64,000 nucleotides of DNA from Chromatocurvus halotolerans (lineage in GTDB: Bacteria; Pseudomonadota; Gammaproteobacteria; Pseudomonadales; Halieaceae): positions 186,001-250,000 of the forward strand of contig NZ_SLWX01000001.1 of assembly GCF_004340525.1 (NCBI RefSeq). The letters are read 5' to 3'. Position 1 is the stretch's first letter, and each line of letters begins with the position of its first letter. The notes under the pieces are model-generated. The model worked only from the letters and a program-made list of their open reading frames with translations. It was not told the origin of the DNA and ran no database searches. The translations under genes were made by a program, and so were the position numbers. Below are positions 1-9,569 of the stretch, piece after piece.

Positions 1-128
1 ATCCACACGCTGGCGAAGGCGGGGTCGTCGAGCATCTGTGTAATATACTCGTCGATGGAGGTGCACAGCGTCATGCGCACATCCCCGGTGAGACGCAGAA
101 CATAGGCACCCCCCTGCGTGGCTGCCAT
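1..128 (-). CDS. STAS-domain anti-sigma-factor antagonist (partial)
   Basis: Only the first 42 residues are inside the window; the gene runs off the left edge. The start reads MAATQGGAYVLRLTGDV and continues with TSIDEYITQMLDDP, which matches the first strand and helix of STAS anti-sigma antagonists. The ATG at 128 is preferred; in-frame GTG codons at 131 and 146 are alternatives. It lies 19 bases downstream of the receiver-phosphatase gene on the same strand. In the known partner-switching families this pairing means the phosphatase dephosphorylates the STAS protein. The phosphorylatable serine/threonine would lie outside the window, so function rests on context and the N-terminal pattern. 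Confidence 0.7.
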   Translation of the reverse strand, partial: MAATQGGAYVLRLTGDVRMTLCTSIDEYITQMLDDPAFASVW

Positions 129-147
129 CACCCGGCCCTGCGTCACC

Positions 148-1329
148 TCACAGTCTCTTGCTCAGGAACAGCGCCGCAATATCGTCCGGCGCGGTTTCCA
201 CGGAATCCAGACCCAGGCGCGTGACCAGGGTAGCCGGTGACTCATCCTCGCGGCGAAAAACGTCCAGAAAGAATTGCTCCTTCTCTATCAGATTCTTGGG
301 TGGCAGAATTTCCAGAATGCCATCTGAAAACAGCGCCAGCATAAAGGTGTCGGGCAGATCGATTGACTGCTGGCTGAAGTCGGACTCCGGCATCATGCCG
401 ACCGCCGTCCCGCCGCCGCTAAGATACTCCGCGCCACGCCCCGACACCAGGACGGGCAGCGGCAGGTGTCCGGCGATGCTGTAGGTCAACCGGTTTGCCA
501 CCATGTCGAGCACCGCGACGATCATCGTAGCGAATTTGTCAGCCCCGAGGTCGAGAAGTTCCTTGTTCGCCAACTCCAGCATTTTTACCGGTGACAGCAC
601 CGTGGCATCGCTGCGACGCAGAAAGTCGGAACGCTTGCGCGCAAACAGGTTTTTCAGCAGGACCGTCGCGAAGGCGGATGAGCTGCCATGGCCGGAGACA
701 TCGGCCATGAAGAACACCACGTAGTCTGTGCCCACCGTAAAGTAATCCGTGAAATCACCGCTCAGGTAGAGCGAGGGAATCACGGTATGACTGAAGACAT
801 AATCCCCCAGAACCAGAGGCGTCGCCGGCAGCATTCGCATCTGCACCTGCCGACCGGCCTGCTGGTCCTGCTCCAGCACCCGGACCGTGCTGTTGAGCTC
901 GCGATTGGCGCGCTCCAGCCTGCGACGCGACTGCCTGAGTTCCCGGCTCATCTGGCGCTGCCGTACGCAGCGATCCATCGACTGAAACAGAGCCTCGGGA
1001 TTCTCCACGGGGCGATGGAAAAAGTCACTGGCGCCCAGCCTGAGAGCGGCCATCATGTTTTCCGCCGAGGCTTCGTCGCTGAACATGATCACGGGGACCA
1101 CGACGTTCATCTCAGTGAGTGTGCGTGAGGTATCCCCCCAGCTCACGTCCTCCAGGTCAAGATCGCTGAGAATCACGTCAAGTTCGCTGGCTGCACTGAG
1201 CGTGGAAGATGCATTGGCGACGTTGTTCGCAGACTCGACCGTAAAACCGGCATTCTCTACCAGCTGCATCAGTCGACCTGCGCGGTCCGGATCGTTGTCG
1301 ATGACCAGCACCTTGCCGCTGTGTGTCAT
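148..1329 (-). CDS. Response regulator with SpoIIE/PP2C-type serine phosphatase domain
   Basis: About 393 residues. An N-terminal receiver (about 5-118) has acidic pocket IDND and predicted phospho-acceptor D56 (LSDLDL). A charged probable coiled coil follows (about 120-158), then a PP2C/SpoIIE phosphatase with metal-binding motifs SGDF (about 190), ADVSGHG (about 209-214), SDGI and a late DDIA. The usual receiver lysine before proline is replaced by Arg (HRP, about 105-107). I chose the ATG at 1329 (MTHSGKVLVIDND), preceded by AAAGAG, because the 20 residues of frame upstream are basic and unlike a receiver. With the adjacent STAS protein it forms a likely partner-switching module controlling stress, motility or biofilm output; the target is unknown. 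Confidence 0.9.
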   Translation of the reverse strand: MTHSGKVLVIDNDPDRAGRLMQLVENAGFTVESANNVANASSTLSAASELDVILSDLDLEDVSWGDTSRTLTEMNVVVPVIMFSDEASAENMMAALRLGASDFFHRPVENPEALFQSMDRCVRQRQMSRELRQSRRRLERANRELNSTVRVLEQDQQAGRQVQMRMLPATPLVLGDYVFSHTVIPSLYLSGDFTDYFTVGTDYVVFFMADVSGHGSSSAFATVLLKNLFARKRSDFLRRSDATVLSPVKMLELANKELLDLGADKFATMIVAVLDMVANRLTYSIAGHLPLPVLVSGRGAEYLSGGGTAVGMMPESDFSQQSIDLPDTFMLALFSDGILEILPPKNLIEKEQFFLDVFRREDESPATLVTRLGLDSVETAPDDIAALFLSKRL

Positions 1330-1447
1330 CCTGGGGCTCTTTGCTGGAAAACGTATGCGGACACTACGCCGCCATTTTCGCGCAGACAAGTCGAAGGGAC
1401 GGGTTTGGGCAACAATTCACACTTTTCCGCCACACGACCCCGGGTCC

Positions 1448-2155
1448 TCAGAACTCTTCTGCCCAGTCATCCTCGTAATCCGAAAAATCGTCCTGGACGT
1501 CGCCGCCGCTGATGAATGAGCGACGCTGCTGCAGATAGGCATCACGCACGAAAATGTAGCGATCTCCCGAGATCAGCTGGTCCGCCTCGAGCAACTGGGC
1601 GCGCAGGCTCACCAGCTCCAGAAAAAACATGCTGTTGCGTAGCGCCACCTGATCGACCTGTGCGGTGGGTGAGGCCAGCGTGTCGAAGACCGTGCCCGTG
1701 CCGCTGCGCAGCGTACGCGGACCCAGGAGTGGAACCATGATGTAGGGCCCCTCGGGCACGCCCCAGACGGCCAGGGTCTGGCCGAAATCTGTGCGCTCGC
1801 GCTTGATACCCATATCCGAGGCAACGTCAAACAGGCCGAACATGCCAAGCGTGGAATTTACCGCCACACGACTGGCACTGGTGCCCGCCTCCCCCAGACG
1901 CCACTGCAGCAGCGAGTTCAGAGTGTTGGTCACGTCCAGCAGATTGGCAAAGAAATTCGAGACACCGGATTTCGCGGGGCGCGGCACCACACGGTCGTAA
2001 CTCCGGGCTACCGGCTTCAGGACACCCCGGTCAATGACATCATTCATGACGAAAAGGGGCCGATTAATCGCCTCCAGGGGATCATCATTGCGGGCGTCGA
2101 CGCTGGCGCTGGCACACGCCAGCAACAACGTTGCCATAACAGCTCTCAACAGCAT
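1448..2155 (-). CDS. mlaA: MlaA/VacJ-family outer-membrane lipoprotein
   Basis: About 235 residues. In the Mla pathway MlaA works with an outer-membrane porin to remove misplaced phospholipids from the outer leaflet and pass them to periplasmic MlaC. Family hallmarks are the DPLEAINRPLFVMND opening, the SGVSNFFANL segment, the NSTLGMFGLFD core and the GVPEGPYIMVPLLGP motif. The ATG at 2155 gives a short signal peptide with lipobox LLAC (Cys14); AAGAGGA lies about 13 bases upstream. An open frame extends further 5' but shows no family similarity. It lies 101 bases downstream of hrpA. The remaining mla genes are not in the window, as is common for mlaA. Confidence 0.9.
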   Translation of the reverse strand: MLLRAVMATLLLACASASVDARNDDPLEAINRPLFVMNDVIDRGVLKPVARSYDRVVPRPAKSGVSNFFANLLDVTNTLNSLLQWRLGEAGTSASRVAVNSTLGMFGLFDVASDMGIKRERTDFGQTLAVWGVPEGPYIMVPLLGPRTLRSGTGTVFDTLASPTAQVDQVALRNSMFFLELVSLRAQLLEADQLISGDRYIFVRDAYLQQRRSFISGGDVQDDFSDYEDDWAEEF

Positions 2156-2256
2156 TTTTTCTGTTTCTATCCTCTTCTTTAGCCGCGAAAGAGTAACACG
2201 AGACGCCGGCAGGTGCGCATTCCGGCTTGTGACCAGGTAGACGTCTGGGGCGATGA

Positions 2257-5200
2257 TTAATTCCATCCCCTGAGGGCTTCCTCGACAACCTGCCACTGCC
2301 GCCGCAGACGCTTCTCCGACACCGGTTGTGATGTCCCCAGGTGCTGTGCAAACAGCGAGACGCGGAATTCCTGCAGCATCAGCCAGTAGCGGGCCGCTTC
2401 CACGCTGCACAGAAGCAGGCCTGAATGCCGCTCACGCGCGTCTTCCAGCGGCTCGCGCAGCCCCTCGAGCAGCGCCTGGCACTGTGCATCCTTCTGCGGC
2501 TGGGCGGGCATCCGCTCGACGCGGACCTCAACCGCTTTCAGATAGCGGGGGAACTGTGCAAGAGACGCCGGCGCCGTCTCCACGAGAAACCCGGGGCGCA
2601 GCAGGTCCGCGAGCTGCTGCTCCACATCGCTCGCCGCTTCCGTCCAGACGCGCGCCTCCCGGGTCAGGCGCGGTCTCAGGGCCGCCAGCGGTCTCAGAGT
2701 GTTGATAATGATCTGCTCGACGTCCTGGGCGACACTCACGAGAAGCCGGTTTCCTTCACTCAAGGCGTCGCGGAACCCGCTTTCACTGCGGCAGTCTCCC
2801 CCCCAGAGCCCACTGGCATTCAGCACGATGGCAGACAACATCTCATCCACAAGGACATCGCGCTCCAGACCTGCCGCTGCCAGCATCAGCTGATTCTCGT
2901 TCCCGCGCAGGAGCTGTTTGCGCAGCTGCTTTACCGGCCGTGACAGGCCGAGCTGCAGCAGGCGCGCCAGCCCCAGCCGGTGTGACAGCCAGGCTTCATC
3001 CGCGTAATCGAACAGCTCGATGGATACACTATCGCCGCGGTCGACCAGCGCGGGATAGGCAACGATTTCCATGCCTGACTGTGTGAAATGCCACTGCGCC
3101 GGAAGATCGCCAAACTCCCACCGTAGCAGCCCGCTTCTGCGCGGCCCCGCATCGCCGGTGGCACTGACCTCAAGGGCCGTCTGATCCCGAAAACGATCGA
3201 CAAGCGCCGCGAGATCCCGCCCCTCACCAAGTACCGCACCCTGCTCGTCGACTACCTTGATATTGGCGGAGTAGAAAGGCTCGAGAGCGTCTGCCGACCA
3301 GTCCGCCGCCGATACCCTGGCGCCACCGCGACGGCTGAGCGCCTGTGCCAGCGCCTCACGCAGCGGGACATCGGCCGGCGTGAGCACCGGAAGAACGGCA
3401 TCGACCACGTCTGGCGCAGGCACGAAATGCTTTCGCGTTGCCTTGGGCAATGCCCGCAGCAGTGCAATGCACTTTTCTCTCAGCAGCCCGGGAACCAGCC
3501 AGTCGAAACGATGGCGCGGCACGCGGTTCATCAAGGCAACGGGCACCGTTACCGAGACACCGTCGCGCTCGCCACCGGGATCGAACTCGTAACTCAGCGG
3601 ATAGGACACACCCTCCCAGTCGATATGATCGGGAAACAGCTCCCCTACCGCGGCACCGGGATCATTTGCCAGCAGCAGATCGCGGGGGGCCTTCAGCTGA
3701 GAGTCGACATCGGGGATTCGCTTCACCCAGCGCGCCAGCGCTGCCGCAGTGAAGATGTCCGGCGGAACCCGCTCATCGTAGAAACGGTAGAGGGCCTCTT
3801 CATCCACCAGAATATCGCGCCGTCGTGTGCGCGCCTCGAGGTCGGCGATCTCCTCCATCAACGCCAGGTTGTGACGCAGGAACTCCGGCGGCGAACGCCA
3901 GCGCCCCGATACCAGTCCTTCGCGCAGCATCAGCTCCCGCGAGACAGCGGGATCAATCGGGCCATAATGCACGGGCTTGCCGTCGCTGATGGTGAGCCCG
4001 AAGAGAGTGACCCGCTCCGTCGCGACAGCACGGCCCTGGGCTTTCTGCCAGCGCGGTTCGTAATGATGCCGCTTGAGCAGACGCGGGTTGATATGCAGCA
4101 GCCAGGACGGCTCGATAGCGGCGGCCGTGCGCGCATATACCTTGCTGGTCTCGACGATTTCCGCCGCCACCAGCCAGGGGGCGGGTTTGACGTGCAGCAC
4201 CGAGCCCGGGAATACCTGCACTTTGCGATTCCGGGCAGCGAGATACTCGCGACCCTCGTCGCGCTGGGCGATGTTCGCCAACAGACCCGCGAGCAGGGCC
4301 TTGTGTACGCCGGCATAGTCAACGGCGCCATTTGCGGCACGGCTGGTGCGGGTCACGGCGTCCACGCCGTCAGTGCCGGGCTTGTCAGCGGCGTCGCCGG
4401 CATCGGTCGACACGGACGCCAGCGGGGGCACCGCAATCCCCTGTTGACGACAGGCAATGCTGAGCTGGCGGTGAATGTCCCGCCATTCGCGCATGCGCAT
4501 GAATGACAGAAACTCACGCTGGCAGAGCTTGCGCAGCTGGTTCTGGCTGAGGCGCTGACGCTGCTCCTCGTAGTAGCGCCACAGATTCAGCCAGGCGAGA
4601 AAATCCGAGCGTGGATGCCGGAAGCGCGCGTGCGCCTGATCGGCCTGCTGCTGCTTGTCTGCAGGTCGCTCCCGCGGATCCTGCACCGCCAGTGCGCTGG
4701 CAATCACCAGCACCTCGGCGACGACGCCATCGCTCTGCGCAGCAAGAATCATGCGCCCCAGAAGCGGGTCCACCGGCAGTCGGGCGAGCTGCTTGCCAAG
4801 CGCGGTCAGTCGATGGCCCCGGTCCACCGCGCCCAGTTCGTTGAGCAGCCGATATCCCTCGCGCACCATCCGCGGATCGGGCGGCTCGATGAACGGGAAG
4901 TCCTGAACCTCACCCAGGCGCAGGTAGAGCATCTGCAGAATGACGGCAGCCAGGTTGGTGCGCAGGATTTCCGGATCGGTATAGGCCGGCCGCTGCAGAT
5001 AGTCCTGCTCGCTGTACAGACGCAGGCACACGCCCGCGGCCACCCGGCCACAGCGACCCTGGCGCTGATCCGCGCTGGCGCGGGACACAGGCTCCACGGG
5101 CAGACGCTGGATGCGTGAGCGCGCGCTGTAGCGACTGATACGCGCGTCCCCGGGGTCGATGACGTAGCGGATACCCGGGACCGTGAGTGAGGTCTCGGCG

Positions 5201-6084
5201 ACGTTTGTCGCCAGAACCACGCGCAGGCCGGCCTGTTTGCCGGGATTGAACACCCGCGCCTGCTCGGCCTGGCTCAGCCTCGCGTAAAGGGGCAGTGTCT
5301 CCAGGCCCGGTTCGCCGCGCAGCGCCCGGGCCAGCTCGCGGATTTCCCGCTCTCCTGGAAGAAAAACGAGAATGTCACCACGCGTGCCATAATAGCCATC
5401 GCGTATCAGACGCAGCTGTTCGAGGATATCTTCCTGCTGGTCGCGCTCATTGAGCTGGTCGGCGGGCCGCTCGATATAGTGCGTCTCTACAGGGTAGGAG
5501 CGCCCGGGCACCTGAATGATCGGCGCGCCCTCGAAATGCTCGGCGAAGCGCTCGACGTCAATGGTTGCCGAGGTAATGATCAGCTTGAGGTCGGGTCGGC
5601 GGGGCAGCAGCTGGCGCAGATAGCCGAGAATGAAATCGATATTCAGGCTGCGCTCATGGGCTTCATCGATAATCAGCGTGTCGTACTGGGAGAGCTGGCG
5701 GTCGCGCTGCAGCTCCGCCAGCAATATGCCGTCCGTCATCAGCTTGACCGCCGTCGAGTCGCCGATGGTGTCCTGGAAACGCACCTGGTAGCCGACCAGC
5801 GCACCCGGAGGCGTACCCAGCTCCTCGCCGATCCGCTGTGCCACATTGCGCGCGGCGAGTCGGCGCGGCTGGGTGTGACCGATGCGCCTGACGCGGCCGC
5901 GCCCGAGCTCGAGGCAGATTTTCGGCAGCTGCGTCGTCTTGCCCGAACCGGTCTCCCCTGCCACCACAACCACCTGGTTTGCGGCGATCGCGCGGGCAAT
6001 CTCTCCCCGCAGCTGCGCAACCGGCAGCTCCTCGGGATACGTGACCGGCGGAACGTCGCGTGGGGCTTTTTCAGCTTCTTGCAT
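2257..6084 (-). CDS. hrpA: ATP-dependent RNA helicase HrpA (DEAH box)
   Basis: 1275 residues, close to the roughly 1300 of E. coli HrpA. Walker A GETGSGKTT is at 43-51, the DEAH box at 140-143 (IIDEAHERS), followed by the SAT motif (ITSATID) and the C-terminal helicase motif QRQGRCGR. Helicase-associated and OB-fold regions and the long C-terminal DUF3418 region typical of HrpA come after. HrpA acts in the cytoplasm on structured RNA and, in E. coli, on stalled ribosomes and fimbrial mRNA processing. The start at 6084 has only a weak upstream purine stretch. The gene heads a same-strand run hrpA-mlaA-regulator. Confidence 0.96.
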   Translation of the reverse strand: MQEAEKAPRDVPPVTYPEELPVAQLRGEIARAIAANQVVVVAGETGSGKTTQLPKICLELGRGRVRRIGHTQPRRLAARNVAQRIGEELGTPPGALVGYQVRFQDTIGDSTAVKLMTDGILLAELQRDRQLSQYDTLIIDEAHERSLNIDFILGYLRQLLPRRPDLKLIITSATIDVERFAEHFEGAPIIQVPGRSYPVETHYIERPADQLNERDQQEDILEQLRLIRDGYYGTRGDILVFLPGEREIRELARALRGEPGLETLPLYARLSQAEQARVFNPGKQAGLRVVLATNVAETSLTVPGIRYVIDPGDARISRYSARSRIQRLPVEPVSRASADQRQGRCGRVAAGVCLRLYSEQDYLQRPAYTDPEILRTNLAAVILQMLYLRLGEVQDFPFIEPPDPRMVREGYRLLNELGAVDRGHRLTALGKQLARLPVDPLLGRMILAAQSDGVVAEVLVIASALAVQDPRERPADKQQQADQAHARFRHPRSDFLAWLNLWRYYEEQRQRLSQNQLRKLCQREFLSFMRMREWRDIHRQLSIACRQQGIAVPPLASVSTDAGDAADKPGTDGVDAVTRTSRAANGAVDYAGVHKALLAGLLANIAQRDEGREYLAARNRKVQVFPGSVLHVKPAPWLVAAEIVETSKVYARTAAAIEPSWLLHINPRLLKRHHYEPRWQKAQGRAVATERVTLFGLTISDGKPVHYGPIDPAVSRELMLREGLVSGRWRSPPEFLRHNLALMEEIADLEARTRRRDILVDEEALYRFYDERVPPDIFTAAALARWVKRIPDVDSQLKAPRDLLLANDPGAAVGELFPDHIDWEGVSYPLSYEFDPGGERDGVSVTVPVALMNRVPRHRFDWLVPGLLREKCIALLRALPKATRKHFVPAPDVVDAVLPVLTPADVPLREALAQALSRRGGARVSAADWSADALEPFYSANIKVVDEQGAVLGEGRDLAALVDRFRDQTALEVSATGDAGPRRSGLLRWEFGDLPAQWHFTQSGMEIVAYPALVDRGDSVSIELFDYADEAWLSHRLGLARLLQLGLSRPVKQLRKQLLRGNENQLMLAAAGLERDVLVDEMLSAIVLNASGLWGGDCRSESGFRDALSEGNRLLVSVAQDVEQIIINTLRPLAALRPRLTREARVWTEAASDVEQQLADLLRPGFLVETAPASLAQFPRYLKAVEVRVERMPAQPQKDAQCQALLEGLREPLEDARERHSGLLLCSVEAARYWLMLQEFRVSLFAQHLGTSQPVSEKRLRRQWQVVEEALRGWN

Positions 6085-6133
6085 GGGGTGTCAAGCGCCT
6101 GTCCGGGTGGCCCGCGCCGCCCGGGCTGAGGGT

Positions 6134-6628
6134 CTAGCGCGTCGCGGTATTGTCGCGAGGAATAAACTGGTCGGGATTGAGGTACATCAGCTGCAGCATG
6201 ACAGCCGGCTGGCCGTCACTGGCATCCGCACCAAGCACCATCACGTTGGTCCTGCCATCTTCAATCGTGGGCGCTGTAACCCCGAAAATCATGACATTCC
6301 TGTCATGCTCCGCATGGAAGACCTTGACCTTTTTCTTCTCCTTGAGAACCTCGACAAGATTGGCAATCAGGGTCGTCAGGCTGGCGCGAAAACTGCCATA
6401 ATTCAGTCGGCCCTGGAACTCCGAGTTATCGAGACGAACATCAAAACGCACCTGCGACTTGTCTTCCATCTCGATTCGGGTCAACGCGACGCGCGCCCCC
6501 TCATTGAGCTGCCGATACAGGTTTTTGGCGTCGGTGCGGCTGGCTTCCAGGAAGGCCCTGCTCAGCAGATTCACCGACAGCGTCAGAAACTTGTCCTGTG
6601 GGATGGATCGGGTATAGGTCGCTTCCAT
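6134..6628 (-). CDS. Conserved hypothetical cytoplasmic protein
   Basis: 164 residues, no signal peptide or membrane segment. A good ribosome-binding site (GGAGAGAGG) precedes the ATG at 6628. The protein alternates amphipathic helices and strands, with a basic stretch KEKKKVKVF near residue 100 and a methionine/leucine-rich C-terminal strand (VMLQLMYLNP). I do not recognise a named domain. It lies 49 bases upstream of hrpA on the same strand, which suggests co-transcription and possibly an RNA-related role, but that is only context. The reading frame looks genuine from codon use and the ribosome-binding site. Confidence 0.75.
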   Translation of the reverse strand: MEATYTRSIPQDKFLTLSVNLLSRAFLEASRTDAKNLYRQLNEGARVALTRIEMEDKSQVRFDVRLDNSEFQGRLNYGSFRASLTTLIANLVEVLKEKKKVKVFHAEHDRNVMIFGVTAPTIEDGRTNVMVLGADASDGQPAVMLQLMYLNPDQFIPRDNTATR

Positions 6629-6717
6629 CGCTGCCTCTCTCCGGGTTCGAGGCGGCAGTCTAAACGCTGGCTGATGCGAAAACCAGCGGCCTTGCTCCCT
6701 GTTAACAGAGGAATTGT

Positions 6718-8739
6718 GTGATCAATCGGGACAACAGACTCTGGGCACCCTGTGAAGAGGCCGACATCGAGTGGACCGCCGCGGGCGCTCCTCGCTCGCG
6801 CATGTATGGCGACATATACTACTCGACCGAGGATGGACTGGCGGAGAGCCGCTACGTTTTTCTCGAGGGTAACCGGATAGCCGAGCGCCTGGATCTGCAG
6901 CGAAGTGCGGTGTTCCGGGTCGGTGAACTGGGCTTCGGCAGCGGACTGAACTTTCTGCTGACATGGCTGCTGTTTCGCGAGCGCGCCGCAGGCACCGGGA
7001 TGCGGCTGCATTACTGGAGCTGCGAACGCCATCCACTGGGTTGCAGTGATCTGCGCAAGGCATTGGCAGCCTGGCCGGAACTTGCGGACCTGGCAACGCA
7101 GCTGATGGCACTTTACCCCCTGCCTGTTCCGGGACAGCACCGCTGCCTTTTCGATGGCGGCCGGGTCACGCTCGATCTGTGCTGGGAAGATGCCGGGGAC
7201 GCGCTGGCCGATCTCGCCGGGAGCGGCCTCGGGGCTATGGACGCGTGGTACCTCGACGGCTTCGCGCCCTCGGGCAATGCCCGCATGTGGGACGCCGAGC
7301 TGTGGCAGTCGCTGAGTTGCGCGAGCCGCCCGGGCGCCACGGTATCCACCTTTACCGCCGCCGGTGACGTTCGCCGCGGCCTTGAAGCCGCCGGCTTCGC
7401 CATGCACAAGCGGCGCGGATTCGGCCGCAAGCGCGAAAGTCTGCAGGGTACGCTGGTCTCAGCAGTGACACCGATAGCAGATACTGTGACCCCCTGGGAC
7501 AGGTACGGTCCGCGAGTGCCCGACACATCGTCGGTCATCGTGATCGGCGGCGGGCTCGCGGGCTGCATGACCGCCGCAGCCTTTGCCCGGCGCGATATTC
7601 CGGTCACCCTGATGGAGCGCGACACACTCGCCTGTCGCGGCTCCGGCAATCCCCAGGGCGTTATCTACACACGCCTGTCTCATCGCCATTCCGCACTCAC
7701 AGATCTTTCTGTTCTCAGCTATCTTTACGCCCTGCGTCTGTACGCCGGCATGTTCGATGAGGGGTCGCTGCGTCAGGGGCACGATGGTGACCTGTGCGGC
7801 TGCTTCCAGATGGAGACCGAACGGGGACAATTCACCCGCATCCAGGCGGCGTTGCGTGAAGTGCCCGGGCTGGCCGGGATCATCAGTGCTGAAAGCGCGG
7901 CCGAACGCTGCGGCTTCTCCCCAGCCCGCGGCGGACTCTGGCTGCCCGCCTCGGGATGGCTTGATCCCCGCGCGGTCTGCGCTGCGGCAATTCAGCACGA
8001 ACGCATCTCGCTGGTTGACGCCTGTGGCGGTATCTCCCTCGAACGCAGGGACGGACACTGGGTCGCCTCATCGGCGCACGGCAACAGCCACCGCGCTGCC
8101 ATTGTCGTCATCGCCGCAGGTGTCCAGAGCAATGCCTTCCCGCAGCTGGACTGGCTTCCCCTGCGCTCAGTGCGCGGGCAGACAAGCACCCTGCCCGCCT
8201 CATGTCTACCGGAAACACCCCGGGCTGCCTTCTGCCACTCAGGCTACCTCGCTCCGGCCCGCAGTGGCGAACACTGCCTGGGCGCGACCTTTGATCCCGG
8301 CGACCCCGACGTGAGCCTGCGCCGGGATGATCATCGCTACAACCTCAACCGGCTTGCCGAGGCCGTACCAGACTGGGAGCAGGCACTGGGTGCTGTCGAT
8401 ATTGCCGCACTGGAGGGTCGCGCGGAGCTGCGCTGCGCGTCGCCGGATTATCTGCCCATGGTCGGAGCCGTACCGGACCCGAAGGACTGGGTTCAGCGTT
8501 ACGCGGCCCTCGCGGAGAATGCGCGCCGCGTGATTCCGCAAACCGGGAACTATCACCCCGGGCTCTTCGTGAATACCGCGCACGGATCCCGTGGCCTCAC
8601 CACAACGCCCCTGGCGGCCGAACTGATCGCCAGTCAGGCCTGCCGGGAGCCAGCCCCGGTCAACCGCCAGCTGTCGCGCGCCCTGGCGCCGGGACGGTTT
8701 ATCATTCGCGATATTATCAGGCAGGGTCGGCAGTCATGA
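6718..8739 (+). CDS. mnmC: Bifunctional tRNA U34 modification enzyme MnmC (methyltransferase/oxidoreductase)
   Basis: 673 residues, normal for fused MnmC. The N-terminal methyltransferase has the SAM-binding GFGSGLNF (72-79) and WYLDGFAPSGNARMW (about 177-190). The C-terminal FAD-dependent oxidoreductase begins at VIVIGGGLAG (about 273-282). The FAD half removes carboxymethyl from cmnm5s2U34 and the methyltransferase half converts nm5s2U to mnm5s2U in tRNAs reading split codon boxes. Start is GTG at 6718, six bases after AGAGGA. Its end overlaps the next gene by four bases (ATGA), implying translational coupling. Confidence 0.96.
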   Translation: MINRDNRLWAPCEEADIEWTAAGAPRSRMYGDIYYSTEDGLAESRYVFLEGNRIAERLDLQRSAVFRVGELGFGSGLNFLLTWLLFRERAAGTGMRLHYWSCERHPLGCSDLRKALAAWPELADLATQLMALYPLPVPGQHRCLFDGGRVTLDLCWEDAGDALADLAGSGLGAMDAWYLDGFAPSGNARMWDAELWQSLSCASRPGATVSTFTAAGDVRRGLEAAGFAMHKRRGFGRKRESLQGTLVSAVTPIADTVTPWDRYGPRVPDTSSVIVIGGGLAGCMTAAAFARRDIPVTLMERDTLACRGSGNPQGVIYTRLSHRHSALTDLSVLSYLYALRLYAGMFDEGSLRQGHDGDLCGCFQMETERGQFTRIQAALREVPGLAGIISAESAAERCGFSPARGGLWLPASGWLDPRAVCAAAIQHERISLVDACGGISLERRDGHWVASSAHGNSHRAAIVVIAAGVQSNAFPQLDWLPLRSVRGQTSTLPASCLPETPRAAFCHSGYLAPARSGEHCLGATFDPGDPDVSLRRDDHRYNLNRLAEAVPDWEQALGAVDIAALEGRAELRCASPDYLPMVGAVPDPKDWVQRYAALAENARRVIPQTGNYHPGLFVNTAHGSRGLTTTPLAAELIASQACREPAPVNRQLSRALAPGRFIIRDIIRQGRQS

Positions 8740-9539
8740 GACGCATTCTTGCAATCCTGGTTTTTCTCGCCATGCCGGTTCTGGCCGTCGATGAAATCGG
8801 TTTCTGCGTTCTGGAACAGCGCGAGCACCCCCGGGAGAACTTTGTCCAGGGGCTGGAAATTGTCGATGGCGTTCTGCTGGTCGGCACCGGCAATTATGGT
8901 AAGTCCCGACTGCGGCGCTATGACTTTGACAGCATGGTCCTGATCGATGAGCAGGCGCTTCACCCGCGCCTGTTCGGCGAGGGCGTGACCCAGCTCGACG
9001 ACCGTATCTACCAGCTCACCTGGCGCTCCCGGCTCGGCCTGGTGTATCGCGCGGGTGATCTCCGGCTTCTCGGACGCTTCAGCCTGGCAGGAGAGGGCTG
9101 GGGCCTCACGAACAACGGCGAGCAGCTGATTTACAGCGACGGAACGGCTACCCTGCGGTTTCTCGATGCGCAAACCCTCGACGTCAAGAAAAGCGTGACC
9201 GTAACGCGACATGGCAGACCGCAAACCCGTCTCAATGAACTGGAGTGGATAAACGGTCGTATCTGGGCCAATGTCTGGCAGACCGACGACGTCGTCATCA
9301 TCGACCCGGACTCTGGCACAGTGGAGAGCCGCCTAGACCTTGCGGGGCTGCTGCCGGCCAGCGCCCGACGACCTGACACGGATGTTCTCAACGGCATCGC
9401 CTACGACAAGGACAACGACGCGCTCTGGGTAACCGGCAAGCACTGGCCCTTTCTCTACCGCATCGGGACGGTAGCATCGGGCAGCGCCCGGGGCTGCGAT
9501 GACGCCCGGAAGGGCGCAACTGTGCGCGAGTCGCGTTAG
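8736..9539 (+). CDS. Secreted glutaminyl-peptide cyclotransferase-like beta-propeller protein
   Basis: 267 residues with a signal peptide (MRRILAILVFLAMPVLA). The repeated strand pattern and motifs FVQGLEI, GTGNYG, LNELEW, NGRIWANVW and LNGIAYD match the plant/bacterial type of glutaminyl cyclase, a five-bladed propeller that makes N-terminal pyroglutamate and is unrelated to the zinc-dependent animal enzyme. After WVTGKHWPFLYRI, where relatives usually end, there is an extra tail of about 20 polar residues that looks unconserved. It is translationally coupled to mnmC by a 4-base overlap. Predicted location is periplasmic; substrates are unknown. Confidence 0.85.
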   Translation: MRRILAILVFLAMPVLAVDEIGFCVLEQREHPRENFVQGLEIVDGVLLVGTGNYGKSRLRRYDFDSMVLIDEQALHPRLFGEGVTQLDDRIYQLTWRSRLGLVYRAGDLRLLGRFSLAGEGWGLTNNGEQLIYSDGTATLRFLDAQTLDVKKSVTVTRHGRPQTRLNELEWINGRIWANVWQTDDVVIIDPDSGTVESRLDLAGLLPASARRPDTDVLNGIAYDKDNDALWVTGKHWPFLYRIGTVASGSARGCDDARKGATVRESR

Positions 9540-9569
9540 AATGCACTTTTCACTGCTGACAGGACTGCC

